From: Actinomycetota bacterium
GTDB lineage: Bacteria > Actinomycetota > Acidimicrobiia > Acidimicrobiales > RAAP-2
Direction: 5' to 3'
NCBI GenBank assembly: GCA_009726065.1
Contig: WLNA01000006.1
Location: 1-35,597 of the forward strand
Length of the DNA: 35,597 nucleotides
This document shows, one piece after another, positions 8,368-16,461 of this stretch. The notes beneath the pieces were generated by a model that searched no databases, was not told the DNA's origin, and saw nothing but the letters and a program-made list of their open reading frames with translations. The translations under genes and the position numbers were made by a program. The stretch's first letter is position 1. Every line of letters starts with the position of its first letter.

Positions 8368-9261
8368 ATGGCACCGGCAACGTGGAATGTGGGCCCGATC
8401 ACCGGGGCCTTTGGTGCTGAACTCTCCGGTCAGCTCTTACGCGACGTCACCGACGCCAGTGAGATTCACTCGCTCCTGGCCGAGCACCTTGTGTTGGTAT
8501 TCCGCGATCAGCACCTCACACACGCCGAACACTCACGACTCGCCCATCTCATGGGTGAGCCCACGCCCGCCCACCCGGTCGTTCCCGGACATCCGGACTA
8601 CCCCGAGATGCTCATCCTTGACGCCGCACAAGGTGGAAAGAATGCACTGTGGCACACCGACGTCACTTTCATCGAGAACCCGCCCCAACTGTCGATTCTC
8701 GTTGCCGACGCCGTGCCTCCTTTCGGTGGTGACACCTTGTGGTCCGACACCCGTACGGCTTACGCGAAATTAAATCCCGTGCTTCGCGACGCCGTCCGTG
8801 ACCTCGAAGCAGTGCACCGCATTGCCCCACTGGCCTACTGGGGCGAACCGTTCGACTCGGCCCTCACCCGTGACGACGCCGACTATCTGTACGAGTTGTC
8901 TAAAAAACAGCCGCCCGTCATTCACCCGGTCGTTCGTATTCACCCCACGACCGGTCTTCCTAATCTCTTCGTGAACCCCGGCTTCACCTCGCATCTCGTG
9001 GGCTGCTCGCGGATTGAGAGTGAACACTTACTGCGACTCCTCTACTCCCACCAGGTGCAGCCGGAGTTCACGTTGCGCCACCACTGGCAGCTCGGCGACG
9101 TGTTGATGTGGGACAACCAGGCGACCATGCATTACGCAACGGACGACTACGAAAATGTTGATCGACGCATGCGTCGCATCACGTTGCGCGGCACACGACC
9201 CGTAGGACCCTCGGGTGTCGCGAGTCGAGTGGCCAGCGATCCCTTAATTGCGGTTCGCTAG
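8368..9261 (+). CDS. TauD/TfdA-family 2-oxoglutarate-dependent dioxygenase
   Basis: Fe(II)/2-oxoglutarate dioxygenase that hydroxylates its substrate; in TauD the hydroxylated taurine then falls apart to sulfite and an aldehyde. The 297-residue protein has the iron ligands H96 and D98 (WHTDVTF) and H255 (ATMHYATDDY), followed by Arg residues at 266 and 270, the positions that bind 2-oxoglutarate and the sulfonate in TauD. The N-terminal LVFRDQHLT and GGDTLWSDTR segments are also typical. The ATG is supported by AGGAGG (8358-8363). The family also acts on 2,4-D, alkyl sulfates and other acids, so taurine is not proven. Divergence from the sulfite reductase operon makes a sulfonate or sulfate ester the favoured guess. 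Overlaps the M20 gene stop by four bases. Confidence 0.88.
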   Translation: MAPATWNVGPITGAFGAELSGQLLRDVTDASEIHSLLAEHLVLVFRDQHLTHAEHSRLAHLMGEPTPAHPVVPGHPDYPEMLILDAAQGGKNALWHTDVTFIENPPQLSILVADAVPPFGGDTLWSDTRTAYAKLNPVLRDAVRDLEAVHRIAPLAYWGEPFDSALTRDDADYLYELSKKQPPVIHPVVRIHPTTGLPNLFVNPGFTSHLVGCSRIESEHLLRLLYSHQVQPEFTLRHHWQLGDVLMWDNQATMHYATDDYENVDRRMRRITLRGTRPVGPSGVASRVASDPLIAVR

Positions 9262-10457
9262 GCCTCTTGACTCTTGGCGAGTGCCACCCCGGCATAGAGC
9301 GCAATACCGGCCGCCATACCCGACTCATTAATAGTCATGCGGTTGGAGTGGTTAGGCGCTGCTTCGAAGAAGTTCACCCCATCCGGGCAAACACCTAAGA
9401 AGAGCATGGCCCCTGGCACTTGCTCTAGAACGTAACTGAAGTCCTCTGCCCCCATGACGGGCGTGGGCATTTCGATAGCGAAGCCACTCCCGAGCAGTCC
9501 CGTAGCGACATCACGGGACCATTGAGCCACGGCGGCGTCGTTCACGGTAACGGGGTAGCCCAGGCGTACATTGAACTCCGCCGTGGTGCCGTGCGCCGCA
9601 GCGATACCGTGCGTCAACCGCTCTAGCTCGTTGCGAACCAGTTCACGGGTGAAGGCCGAGACGGTGCGAATAGTGCCGTGGATCTGCGCTCGCTCGGGAA
9701 TGACGTTGCTGGTGGTGCCGGCCGTCACGTGGGCAATGGTGACTACGGCTGGGTCGAAAGCATTTATCTTTCGTGTCACCATCGACTGGATGGCCATCAC
9801 TAATTCACAGGCGACTGGAATTGGATCTAGGGCGACGTGTGGCTGTGACGCGTGTCCGCCACGGCCCACAATGTCAATAGTGATTTCGTCGGAGGAGGCC
9901 ATGATGGTACCCCCGCGGGTGCCAATCATCTTGTTGGGTAGTGAAGGCGTGACATGAATTGCCACTGCGAGATCTGGCTTGCCCGCGACCTCCAAGATGC
10001 CTTCATTAATCATGATTTCCGCACCGCCGTGGCCCTCTTCACCGGGTTGGAACATAAAAACGACTCGACCCTTGAGGTCATCTTTCCGAGCCACGAGGAG
10101 CTTGGCTGCGTGGGCCAGCATGGCAGTGTGGGAGTCGTGACCGCAGGCGTGCATCGCCCCATCAACGACACTCTTAAACGATTCGGTGGTGTCCTCGGGC
10201 ATCGGGAGGGCATCCATATCACCACGGAGTAAGACGGTCGGTCCGGGTCGACCGGTCTCGAGCACGGCGATCACACTACTGAGGGCCTGGCCAGTACTCA
10301 CCGTGAGACCAAGTCCCTCGAGCGCTTCCAGGACCTTGGCCTGAGTGCGAGGAAGGTCGTTGCCAAGTTCGGGGTGTTGGTGCAAGTCGCGACGCATTGC
10401 GATGGCGTCTGGGAGAAGTTGCTCGGCATCGGCCAATAGTCCAGTGAAGATATCCAT
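9258..10457 (-). CDS. M20 family metal-dependent amidohydrolase (N-acyl amino acid hydrolase type)
   Basis: 399-residue zinc/manganese hydrolase of the M20D (hippurate hydrolase, AbgA/AmhX, IAA-amino acid hydrolase) group, cleaving N-acyl or peptide-like amide bonds. Visible motifs are RRDLHQHPEL (22-31), the LLRGDMDALPM segment, the metal-binding MHACGHDSHTAML with C105 and H107, and PGEEGHGGA with E140/E141. The dimerisation (lid) domain starts near GRGGHASQPH, and the C-terminal metal histidine is in NHSNRM. No signal peptide, so cytosolic. The ATG has no ribosome site; instead TACACT lies exactly 6 bases upstream, suggesting a leaderless mRNA. Convergent with tauD, sharing CTAG. Substrate unknown. 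Confidence 0.92.
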   Translation of the reverse strand: MDIFTGLLADAEQLLPDAIAMRRDLHQHPELGNDLPRTQAKVLEALEGLGLTVSTGQALSSVIAVLETGRPGPTVLLRGDMDALPMPEDTTESFKSVVDGAMHACGHDSHTAMLAHAAKLLVARKDDLKGRVVFMFQPGEEGHGGAEIMINEGILEVAGKPDLAVAIHVTPSLPNKMIGTRGGTIMASSDEITIDIVGRGGHASQPHVALDPIPVACELVMAIQSMVTRKINAFDPAVVTIAHVTAGTTSNVIPERAQIHGTIRTVSAFTRELVRNELERLTHGIAAAHGTTAEFNVRLGYPVTVNDAAVAQWSRDVATGLLGSGFAIEMPTPVMGAEDFSYVLEQVPGAMLFLGVCPDGVNFFEAAPNHSNRMTINESGMAAGIALYAGVALAKSQEA

Positions 10458-10463
10458 AGCCCA

Positions 10464-10469
10464 AGTGTA
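10464..10469 (-). promoter_or_regulatory. Candidate leaderless -10 box of the M20 gene
   Basis: Coding-strand TACACT, six bases before the ATG at 10457, fits the actinobacterial TANNNT -10 element. Transcription would begin at or next to the start codon. No Shine-Dalgarno sequence is visible. The -35 region is not convincing. Confidence 0.4.
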
Positions 10470-10564
10470 CGAACCATCGAAGCTATCCGCAGGAACAAGA
10501 ACGACCTAACTCGGTTGGGGTCAGTGAACTCAGCGGTTCCCTCGAAGGAAGATGTCGTTGGAAT

Positions 10565-10640
<76 letters not shown>

Positions 10641-10671
10641 TAGAAGACGTCACCCCCTAGGCGAGGCAAGG

Positions 10672-10741
10672 TTGCGTCATTACTGCATCGGTAGTTCGAT
10701 CCGGACTACCGAGTACTTCATCCTACCGACCCGTGACGCAA
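10672..10741. repeat. Nested inverted repeats with two alternative hairpins
   Basis: This 164-base gap (10641-10804) holds no gene. An outer 8-base inverted repeat, TTGCGTCA (10672-10679) and TGACGCAA (10734-10741), encloses a second one, TCGGTAGT (10688-10695) and ACTACCGA (10705-10712). A further copy of CTACCGA (10723-10729) could pair with TCGGTAG instead, so two hairpins are mutually exclusive. On the minus strand it lies after the copper monooxygenase and before the CAU tRNA. There is no T-tract, so it is not a standard terminator; a processed 3' end, a small RNA or chance are all possible. Confidence 0.45.
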
Positions 10742-10804
10742 TTCCGTGGGTGACGGTACTGGAGGTCGCCACCGTCGTCGATGATTCCAGCCGGCCCGCC
10801 CGAC

Positions 10805-12046
10805 TCAGGTACCGGCACCTTGCGAATAGCCCACTGACGAGAGGCACATTTCATCACTTGATCCGTCACCCCAGGTAATAAATCGTGCCGGAAGCTTCTT
10901 GGTCTGGGGATTGAGTTTGCGCAACTTGGGATCGTAGGTACAGGTGACCTTCACGTAGTCACCGGGGTTAATGACGGTTGGTGGGACGTTATAGGCGCGT
11001 TGATCGTCAAAGTTGTAGCTCCGCACGAAGAGGCCGACGACTTTGCTCGGATCAGTGCACGTCTTGTCGGAATGACATAGCTCAACCGAGAGTGTTTTGC
11101 CCAACAGGTGCATGTGGGCACCAATGGTGTGCACGGTTATCGGCTGAGAGTTAGCAGGGCGGCGCCAAATACATGAGGTCGACGTCGGACTCTGCCAATG
11201 GGTATCACCGGCCGTGCTCGCCGCCGCCTTGCAGACGTACTCAATCAGGTTCACGAAATTGACCGCGCTGCTTCCGAACCGCTTCGACAGATCGTTAAGC
11301 GAATTGGTGCGGTTACAGAGCGTTCCACTGCTACCGGAAGGACAAGGCAAATCGGGAGGGGCAACGAGTGACCATCCCAGCAGCGGGGTGAGTCCGCTCT
11401 CGGCGGTCGGCGTCATATCGATAGACCACGATGAGTTGTCCTTGGCTTTGGAGGCCAGCAGGTTGTAGTGCAGTTGGAGAATGAAGCCCGAGCCGGCCGG
11501 AACATTGACGCCGTAACCGGCGGGGCGTGTAGCGGATGCTGAGCCGGGGGCCCACCCCGCGACGGACCGAAAATTGCTCAATTCGGCAAACGTATCGGCC
11601 GGGGTCGGCCCACTGAAACAGGGCCAGGATGTACCAAGGGCTTTTACTGCGGCCACTTGATTCGAAGGCACTTGAAACAAGATGGCGTGATGAATCTCGA
11701 TGACGGGCTTCTTGGCGGTTCCGTGGTTTTGGGGATGAAAAGTACTGCCGATCACCATCTGGTCGGCGGTCAAGTGAGGGTCAAAAAACGTGCAGCGATA
11801 CAGATCGGTTGCGCCCGCCGGGGCTACGGGCGTTATGCCCCCCTTCGCCGCTTCGGGAATCTTGACGAGCGTGCTCGTACAAGTCTTCAGCGCGCAGAAC
11901 GATGATGTCGTGGTCGTGGTCGTTGATCCGGTGGCGTGGCTCCTGAGTGCCGCACTGGCTTGATTGGGGCTCGCTACACCGGCGAGGAGAAGGAGGACGC
12001 CCACTAATGCGGGGCCCACCTGGAACCTGGCGCTAACTAATCGCAT
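10805..12046 (-). CDS. Secreted PHM/DBH-like copper type II monooxygenase
   Basis: From the ATG at 12046 (413 residues) the protein has a signal peptide (MRLVSAR, a hydrophobic core, cut near QASA), a Thr/Ser-rich linker (GSTTTTTTSS) and a two-domain body resembling peptidylglycine alpha-hydroxylating and dopamine beta-monooxygenases. Copper ligands are all recognisable: H119-H120 (EIHHAIL) and H193 (LQLHYN) for one site, and H311, H313 (GAHMHLLGK) and M400 (GDGSSDEMCL) for the other; CTYD also matches. Such enzymes hydroxylate C-H bonds using O2 and an electron donor such as ascorbate. The substrate is unknown; many cysteines fit an extracytoplasmic location. GGGGGAAG upstream of this ATG and the signal peptide favour it over a GTG at 12061. 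Confidence 0.82.
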   Translation of the reverse strand: MRLVSARFQVGPALVGVLLLLAGVASPNQASAALRSHATGSTTTTTTSSFCALKTCTSTLVKIPEAAKGGITPVAPAGATDLYRCTFFDPHLTADQMVIGSTFHPQNHGTAKKPVIEIHHAILFQVPSNQVAAVKALGTSWPCFSGPTPADTFAELSNFRSVAGWAPGSASATRPAGYGVNVPAGSGFILQLHYNLLASKAKDNSSWSIDMTPTAESGLTPLLGWSLVAPPDLPCPSGSSGTLCNRTNSLNDLSKRFGSSAVNFVNLIEYVCKAAASTAGDTHWQSPTSTSCIWRRPANSQPITVHTIGAHMHLLGKTLSVELCHSDKTCTDPSKVVGLFVRSYNFDDQRAYNVPPTVINPGDYVKVTCTYDPKLRKLNPQTKKLPARFITWGDGSSDEMCLSSVGYSQGAGT

Positions 12047-12204
12047 ACTGACTTCCCCCACTGCCTACGAATCAAACGAACTCTATCGCTGTTGGTCGTC
12101 AAATTACATCCGCGACCTCAGCCGCATTCGATGGCTCGAGCACGAGTGCTTCAAACGTACGCAGTAATTATCAACCGTGGGAAACCCACTCTCCCCGGAG
12201 CCAG

Positions 12205-12280
12205 TGGCTCCCAGAGCAGGACTCGAACCTGCAACCTAGCGGTTAACAGCCGCTTGCTCTGCCAATTGAGCTATCTGGGA
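12205..12280 (-). tRNA. tRNA-Asn (GUU)
   Basis: A 76-base cloverleaf on the minus strand with encoded CCA: acceptor TCCCAGA/TCTGGGA, D stem GCTC/GAGC, anticodon stem AGCGG/CCGCT, loop CTGTTAA with anticodon GTT at 12245-12247, T stem GCAGG/CCTGC with loop TTCGAGT, discriminator G. All stems are fully paired. It lies between dnaG and the copper monooxygenase on the same strand. Confidence 0.98.
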
Positions 12281-12293
12281 ATAAGCATTGGTA

Positions 12294-12299
12294 AGTGTA
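12294..12299 (-). promoter_or_regulatory. Candidate -10 box of tRNA-Asn
   Basis: Coding-strand TACACT, 13 bases before the mature 5' end, would start transcription about 7 bases ahead of the tRNA. It lies in the 46-base gap after dnaG. No clear -35 is seen. Confidence 0.35.
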
Positions 12300-12326
12300 G
12301 CAGTGGCGTGTGGCGACACTTTTTGG

Positions 12327-14171
12327 TTAGGCCAGTGGCTCTTCTAGTGAGGCCAGCCAGAGTCGTAGATCTTCTTCAATCTCAATCTGCTGTGGACCAC
12401 CGAGCAGGTCAAGTCGGTGGCGCACGTCCCTAATTACCGAGAGGCCCGATTCAGCCGTGATGGAGCCATCGCGGATTTGGCGATTGATGTCATTGAGTCC
12501 CTCTTGACCGGCGTTGCGCAGCAGTTGAGCGACCAGTTCATCGAGAGCGCTCTCTTCGGCGCTGGGGGTGAGATTCGACACCGAGGTGTCCTCTACTGAC
12601 AACATGGTCAACAGCATCGCCGGCCACTCTTCGCCGCGACGCTCAAGGTCGTCAATCACTCGTACCAGCAGTTCACCAGACTCCAAAGCCTCAAAAGCGG
12701 AGCGTTGAATCGAATCGAGGAACATGGCCGAGGTCAATCGGCCCCCGATGAGCTCGGGGTCTCGTAGCAATCGACGCAGCGCTTCGACGCCGGGTCGATA
12801 GGCCATGAAGTCCGGAGCTTGCTCGGGAGCCTTCGGAGTCGTTACGGCATCCCGGGACTCTTCGCGGAGCGGTCCGGACCGGCGGGCCGCCACAACCTTG
12901 GGGCGAAGCGCGTCAATTTCAACTCGGCACTTGTCAGCCACCTCCTGGAGATACTGGTCGCGCACGAGGTCACTGGGGTGCTCGGCGATGACGGCCACAG
13001 CGGCCTGGGCCACGCGAGCGCGGTTCTCAGGGGTGTCGAACTTGCCGGCGTCCATCACGCGGCGGAGTCGAAACTGCAAGAAGGGTTCGGCCTGTTCCAG
13101 GGCGAGTCGTAAGGCCTCGGGATCTTTCTGGGCTAACTCGGCGGGGTCCATTCCCTGAGGAAATGAGGCGACGGCCACTTCGGCGTCGAATTGCTGTTCC
13201 CATTGATAGACCGAGGCGGCCGCGTTCTGACCGGCACTGTCACCGTCGTAGGCGAGCACGATGCGATTAGCGAAGTTGCGCATCGTGCGGAAGTGATCCT
13301 CGCTGAGGGCCGTTCCGCATGTCGCCACGGCCCGGGGAATCCCGGCACGGAAGAAGGCAATCACGTCGGTGTAGCCCTCGCAGACCACAATTTCGCTCTT
13401 CTTGACGACCTCGGCCTTCGCCCAGTTCAGTGCGTAGAGGGTGCGACGCTTCGAATAGATAGGTGTCTCCGGTGAGTTTTTGTACTTGGCTTCGGAGACT
13501 GGTGGACCGCCCGGTTGTGGCGGCATCACGCGCCCACCCACCGCAATGGCGTGACCGGAGGAGTCAAAGATTGGAAAAATGATGCGAGCTCGCAGGGCAT
13601 CTTGCTTGCGACCCCGCTTGTTGACGAAACCCAGTCCCGTTCCTTCGAGGTCCTTCGGTGAGAGATCGAGTGCTCGACAGAGTGAATCCCAGTCATCAGG
13701 TGCCCAACCGAGCTTGAACTGCCGGACCGTTTCTCCGTCATAGCCACGGGATCGCAGATAGTTGCGGGCGGCACCCGCTTCGGGTGTTTCGAGCAACTGC
13801 TGGTGGTACCAGGCCACCGCCCGCTCCATGACGTCGAGAAACTGTTTGCGCTGCTGGCGCGCGGCACCCGACCCCTCGTCGTGCTGGAGCTCCATACCCG
13901 CGCGGCCTGCGAGATACTCCACGGCCTCGATGAAATCAAGGTGTTGAGTTTCGCGAACGAAGGTAATGGCATCTCCCTTGGCGTGACAGCCAAAGCAGTA
14001 GTAAATACCGTCGGCGGCGTTAACAGAAAATGATGGCGAACGCTCCGTATGAAAGGGACAGAGGCCGCTCCATCGCGTTCCCGCCCGCTTCAATGCGGTC
14101 CGCTCCGAGATAATGGCGACGATGTCCGTGCCGGCTCGCACCCGCTCGATTTCTCCGTCCGCTAAACCCAC
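12327..14171 (-). CDS. dnaG: DNA primase
   Basis: Makes RNA primers at the replication fork and associates with the replicative helicase. The 614-residue protein has a CHC2-type zinc finger (C38, H41, C59, C62 in CPFHTERSPSF and YYCFGCHAKGD), the RNA polymerase domain with the TOPRIM motifs VVCEGYTDV and LAYDGDSAGQ around residues 255-320, and a C-terminal helicase-interaction region (about 470-614). Length is normal. The GTG start gives the usual N-terminus (GEIERVRAGTDIVAIISE). No ribosome site is visible, but TACCCT lies exactly 6 bases before the GTG, suggesting a leaderless mRNA. Divergent from the ABC transporter genes, upstream of tRNA-Asn. Confidence 0.97.
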   Translation of the reverse strand: MGLADGEIERVRAGTDIVAIISERTALKRAGTRWSGLCPFHTERSPSFSVNAADGIYYCFGCHAKGDAITFVRETQHLDFIEAVEYLAGRAGMELQHDEGSGAARQQRKQFLDVMERAVAWYHQQLLETPEAGAARNYLRSRGYDGETVRQFKLGWAPDDWDSLCRALDLSPKDLEGTGLGFVNKRGRKQDALRARIIFPIFDSSGHAIAVGGRVMPPQPGGPPVSEAKYKNSPETPIYSKRRTLYALNWAKAEVVKKSEIVVCEGYTDVIAFFRAGIPRAVATCGTALSEDHFRTMRNFANRIVLAYDGDSAGQNAAASVYQWEQQFDAEVAVASFPQGMDPAELAQKDPEALRLALEQAEPFLQFRLRRVMDAGKFDTPENRARVAQAAVAVIAEHPSDLVRDQYLQEVADKCRVEIDALRPKVVAARRSGPLREESRDAVTTPKAPEQAPDFMAYRPGVEALRRLLRDPELIGGRLTSAMFLDSIQRSAFEALESGELLVRVIDDLERRGEEWPAMLLTMLSVEDTSVSNLTPSAEESALDELVAQLLRNAGQEGLNDINRQIRDGSITAESGLSVIRDVRHRLDLLGGPQQIEIEEDLRLWLASLEEPLA

Positions 14172-14177
14172 GCTTGA

Positions 14178-14183
14178 AGGGTA
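14178..14183 (-). promoter_or_regulatory. Candidate leaderless -10 box of dnaG
   Basis: Coding-strand TACCCT, six bases before the GTG at 14171, with no ribosome site between. Same spacing as at the M20, uppS and dinG genes. Confidence 0.4.
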
Positions 14184-14239
14184 GTGGGCTCCTCTGACCC
14201 CCGCAGAAATTCCGTTACTCCCATTAGGCTGTGTGGACT

Positions 14240-15238
14240 ATGACGCAATTTGCAATCCAGGCGCGCGACATTGTCCGCACCTTCCGCAACGGGGAAGTTC
14301 GGGCTCTTGACGGCGTTTCTCTCAATGTTCCCGTGGGCCAGGTCTTCGGACTGCTCGGACCGAACGGTTCCGGCAAGACCACCATGGTTCGTATTTTGGC
14401 CACGATCCTCGCCCCCGACGCTGGCTCGGCCACCGTCGACGGCAAAGATGTCGTCAAGCAGGCCGATGCCGTGCGTCGCTCGATTGGCCTCGCCGGCCAG
14501 TACGCCACCGTGGACGAAAACCTCACCGGGTTTGAAAACATCCGCATGGTGGCTCGCCTCAACCATATGGACAAGGACAGCGCCACGGCCCGTGCCCACG
14601 AGCTTCTCGCACAGTTCTCTCTGACCGATGCGGCCAATCGAACGGCTAAGACCTACTCCGGCGGCATGCGCCGTCGCCTCGACCTCGCCGCCGCGCTCGT
14701 AGCCAAGCCACCCGTGCTCTTTCTCGACGAGCCCACGACGGGGCTCGATCCTCAGAGTCGTCAAGACCTCTGGGAAATCATCGAGGGTCTCGTCGCCACT
14801 GGCGTTACCGTACTGCTCACCACCCAGTACCTAGAAGAGGCTGACCGTCTCGCTTCGCAACTCGTCGTTCTCGACAAGGGCAAGATCATCGCCGAAGGCA
14901 CACCGGCCTCCCTTAAGGCGCAATTAGGGACGACTGTCGTCGCCGTAACGTTCGAGAATTCCAAGGCCGCCCACGACCACATCGGACTCATCCGCGACCT
15001 CACAACTAATGAACCCAATATCGATGGCGCCATCGTTGAACTGACTGTGAACTCGGGACCACAGGTGGCCGCCGAAGTAATCCGTCGACTCGACACCGCT
15101 GGTGTCCTGGTCGCCGGTCTCGCCCTCCGTGAACCGAGCCTGGACGACGTCTTCTTGAATTTGACTGGCCACAAGGCCGAGGACGTGGTCGAAGTTTCCT
15201 CCGAAGGACCCGCCACCCGAAAGAAGGGCCGCCGATGA
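14240..15238 (+). CDS. DrrA-type ABC transporter ATP-binding protein
   Basis: 332-residue ATPase of the daunorubicin-resistance (DrrA) exporter family. Walker A is GPNGSGKTT (40-48), the Q-loop glutamine is Q87 (AGQYATVDENLTG), the signature is YSGGMRRRLDLA (from 139), Walker B is VLFLDEPTTGLDP (159-171), and a long C-terminal domain (about 235-320) with LREPSLDDVFLNLTG is typical of DrrA. It energises export by the membrane partner encoded next. I use the ATG at 14240; an in-frame GTG at 14231 directly follows a TAGGCT box, so it would fall inside the promoter. The stop overlaps the permease start as ATGA. Substrate (lipid, antibiotic or other) is not evident. Confidence 0.93.
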   Translation: MTQFAIQARDIVRTFRNGEVRALDGVSLNVPVGQVFGLLGPNGSGKTTMVRILATILAPDAGSATVDGKDVVKQADAVRRSIGLAGQYATVDENLTGFENIRMVARLNHMDKDSATARAHELLAQFSLTDAANRTAKTYSGGMRRRLDLAAALVAKPPVLFLDEPTTGLDPQSRQDLWEIIEGLVATGVTVLLTTQYLEEADRLASQLVVLDKGKIIAEGTPASLKAQLGTTVVAVTFENSKAAHDHIGLIRDLTTNEPNIDGAIVELTVNSGPQVAAEVIRRLDTAGVLVAGLALREPSLDDVFLNLTGHKAEDVVEVSSEGPATRKKGRR

Positions 15239-16026
15239 GCACCACTACCCAATCGTCCCTCTCGCGTCTGCGGTGGGCGGCCAGCGACGTCGCCACAATG
15301 GCTCAGCGCAATTTGATGGCTGTCGTTCGAATTCCTTCGGCACTGGTCTTCGTGATTATTCAGCCCGTGATGTTCGTGCTCCTGTTCCGTTACGTCTTTG
15401 GTGGAGCGATCACTGCCCCAGGTACGTCGTACGTGAACTTTCTAATCCCCGGCATTTTGGTGCAGACCACCGTCTTCGGGGCCGTTGGAACGGCGATCGG
15501 TTTGGCCGAGGATCTACAGCGTGGTTTGATTGAGCGTTTTCGTGCACTGCCAATGGCTCGTATGGCCGTCTTGGGTGGGCGCACTATCGCCGACCTCGCT
15601 CGCAACATTCTGATTTTGATAGTTATCACGATCGTCGGTTTTGGCGTGGGTTTCCGACCTGAGGGTGGCGTAGTGGCCTACCTGCAGGCCAGCTTTGTCA
15701 TGCTTTTCTTCTCGTACTGCGTCTCGTGGGGCTTTGCCTACATTGGTCTCGCCGCTCCGAACTCCGAGACGGCACAGGCCATGACGTTTCCGCTGATCTT
15801 CCCCATCACGTTTGCCTCGAGCATCTTCGTCCCGGTCCAGACAATGCCGGGCTGGCTCCAGGTCTTCGCTCGTAATCAGCCGGTCTCTCAGGCGGCCGAG
15901 TCGGTGCGCGGCCTGATGCTGGGTGTGCCACACGGCAACTCAACGTGGATCACGATGGCGTGGGCCCTCTTGGCTCTCGTAACTTTGGCACCACTGGCCA
16001 CGCGCCGGTACCGTCGAGCCGCCTAG
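15235..16026 (+). CDS. ABC-2 type permease, DrrB-like
   Basis: 263-residue integral membrane partner of the DrrA-like ATPase. Six hydrophobic segments are visible, starting with ALVFVIIQPVMFVLLF, and the ABC-2 family segments FLIPGILVQT, ERFRALPMARMAVLGGR and FASSIFVPVQTMPGWLQ are present. Together the pair should form an exporter in the cytoplasmic membrane. Its ATG lies inside the ATPase stop (ATGA), so expression is probably coupled. The thioesterase gene follows three bases after the stop. Nothing in the sequence reveals what is exported; self-resistance or lipid export would both fit. Confidence 0.92.
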   Translation: MSTTTQSSLSRLRWAASDVATMAQRNLMAVVRIPSALVFVIIQPVMFVLLFRYVFGGAITAPGTSYVNFLIPGILVQTTVFGAVGTAIGLAEDLQRGLIERFRALPMARMAVLGGRTIADLARNILILIVITIVGFGVGFRPEGGVVAYLQASFVMLFFSYCVSWGFAYIGLAAPNSETAQAMTFPLIFPITFASSIFVPVQTMPGWLQVFARNQPVSQAAESVRGLMLGVPHGNSTWITMAWALLALVTLAPLATRRYRRAA

Positions 16027-16029
16027 AGC

Positions 16030-16446
16030 GTGACGCTCCCGCCGCCGCAACTCTCCAAAGAACAGTTGCAGGAAATTCTCTCTTCGTCATTTGGTGAGGG
16101 CGTGCCCATCGTTGACGAAGTTACGAGCGACGGCGTCACCGTCCGCTACCTCGTCAATGAACGTAACGCTCGACCGGGGGGTACGTTGAGTGGTCCCACC
16201 ATGATGATGCTGGCCGACACGGCCGCCTGGGTTGCCATCATGTCGCGCGTTGGCCCCGAACTTTTGGCCGTCACGACCAGCTTGACTATCAACTTTCTAC
16301 GCAAGCCTTCGATCAGCGACCTAGTCGCCGAGGCCACTCTGGACAAGCTCGGTCGCAAACTGGGCGTCGTTTCCGTTCGCCTCTACTCATCAGATACGCG
16401 AGATTTGGTTGCCACTTCATCGGTCACCTACGCCCGTCCGTCTTAG
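16030..16446 (+). CDS. PaaI-like hotdog-fold thioesterase
   Basis: 138 residues forming a single hotdog domain, likely hydrolysing an acyl-CoA thioester. The helix GPTMMMLADTAAWVAIMSRVG followed by LLAVTTSLTINFLRKP is the PaaI/YigI-type core. The usual active-site HGG before the helix is replaced by GGTLSGP, a variant that makes the catalytic mechanism uncertain. GTG start three bases after the DrrB stop; no ribosome site of its own, so it probably depends on the upstream genes. The coupling to an exporter suggests a fatty-acyl or lipid context, which is only an inference. Fifteen bases separate its stop from the convergent membrane protein gene. Confidence 0.83.
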   Translation: MTLPPPQLSKEQLQEILSSSFGEGVPIVDEVTSDGVTVRYLVNERNARPGGTLSGPTMMMLADTAAWVAIMSRVGPELLAVTTSLTINFLRKPSISDLVAEATLDKLGRKLGVVSVRLYSSDTRDLVATSSVTYARPS

Positions 16447-16461
16447 TATCACGACCGCCTT

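Noticed and set aside
12177..12189. GTGGG-AAA-CCCAC hairpin downstream of tRNA-Asn
   Set aside because: A 5-base stem with no T-tract on either strand; too weak to call a terminator, though it may contribute to 3' end formation.
12047..12204. Possible small gene between the copper monooxygenase and tRNA-Asn
   Set aside because: Short frames have no ribosome site or recognisable sequence; the 158 bases probably hold the monooxygenase promoter, but I see no convincing -35/-10 pair.
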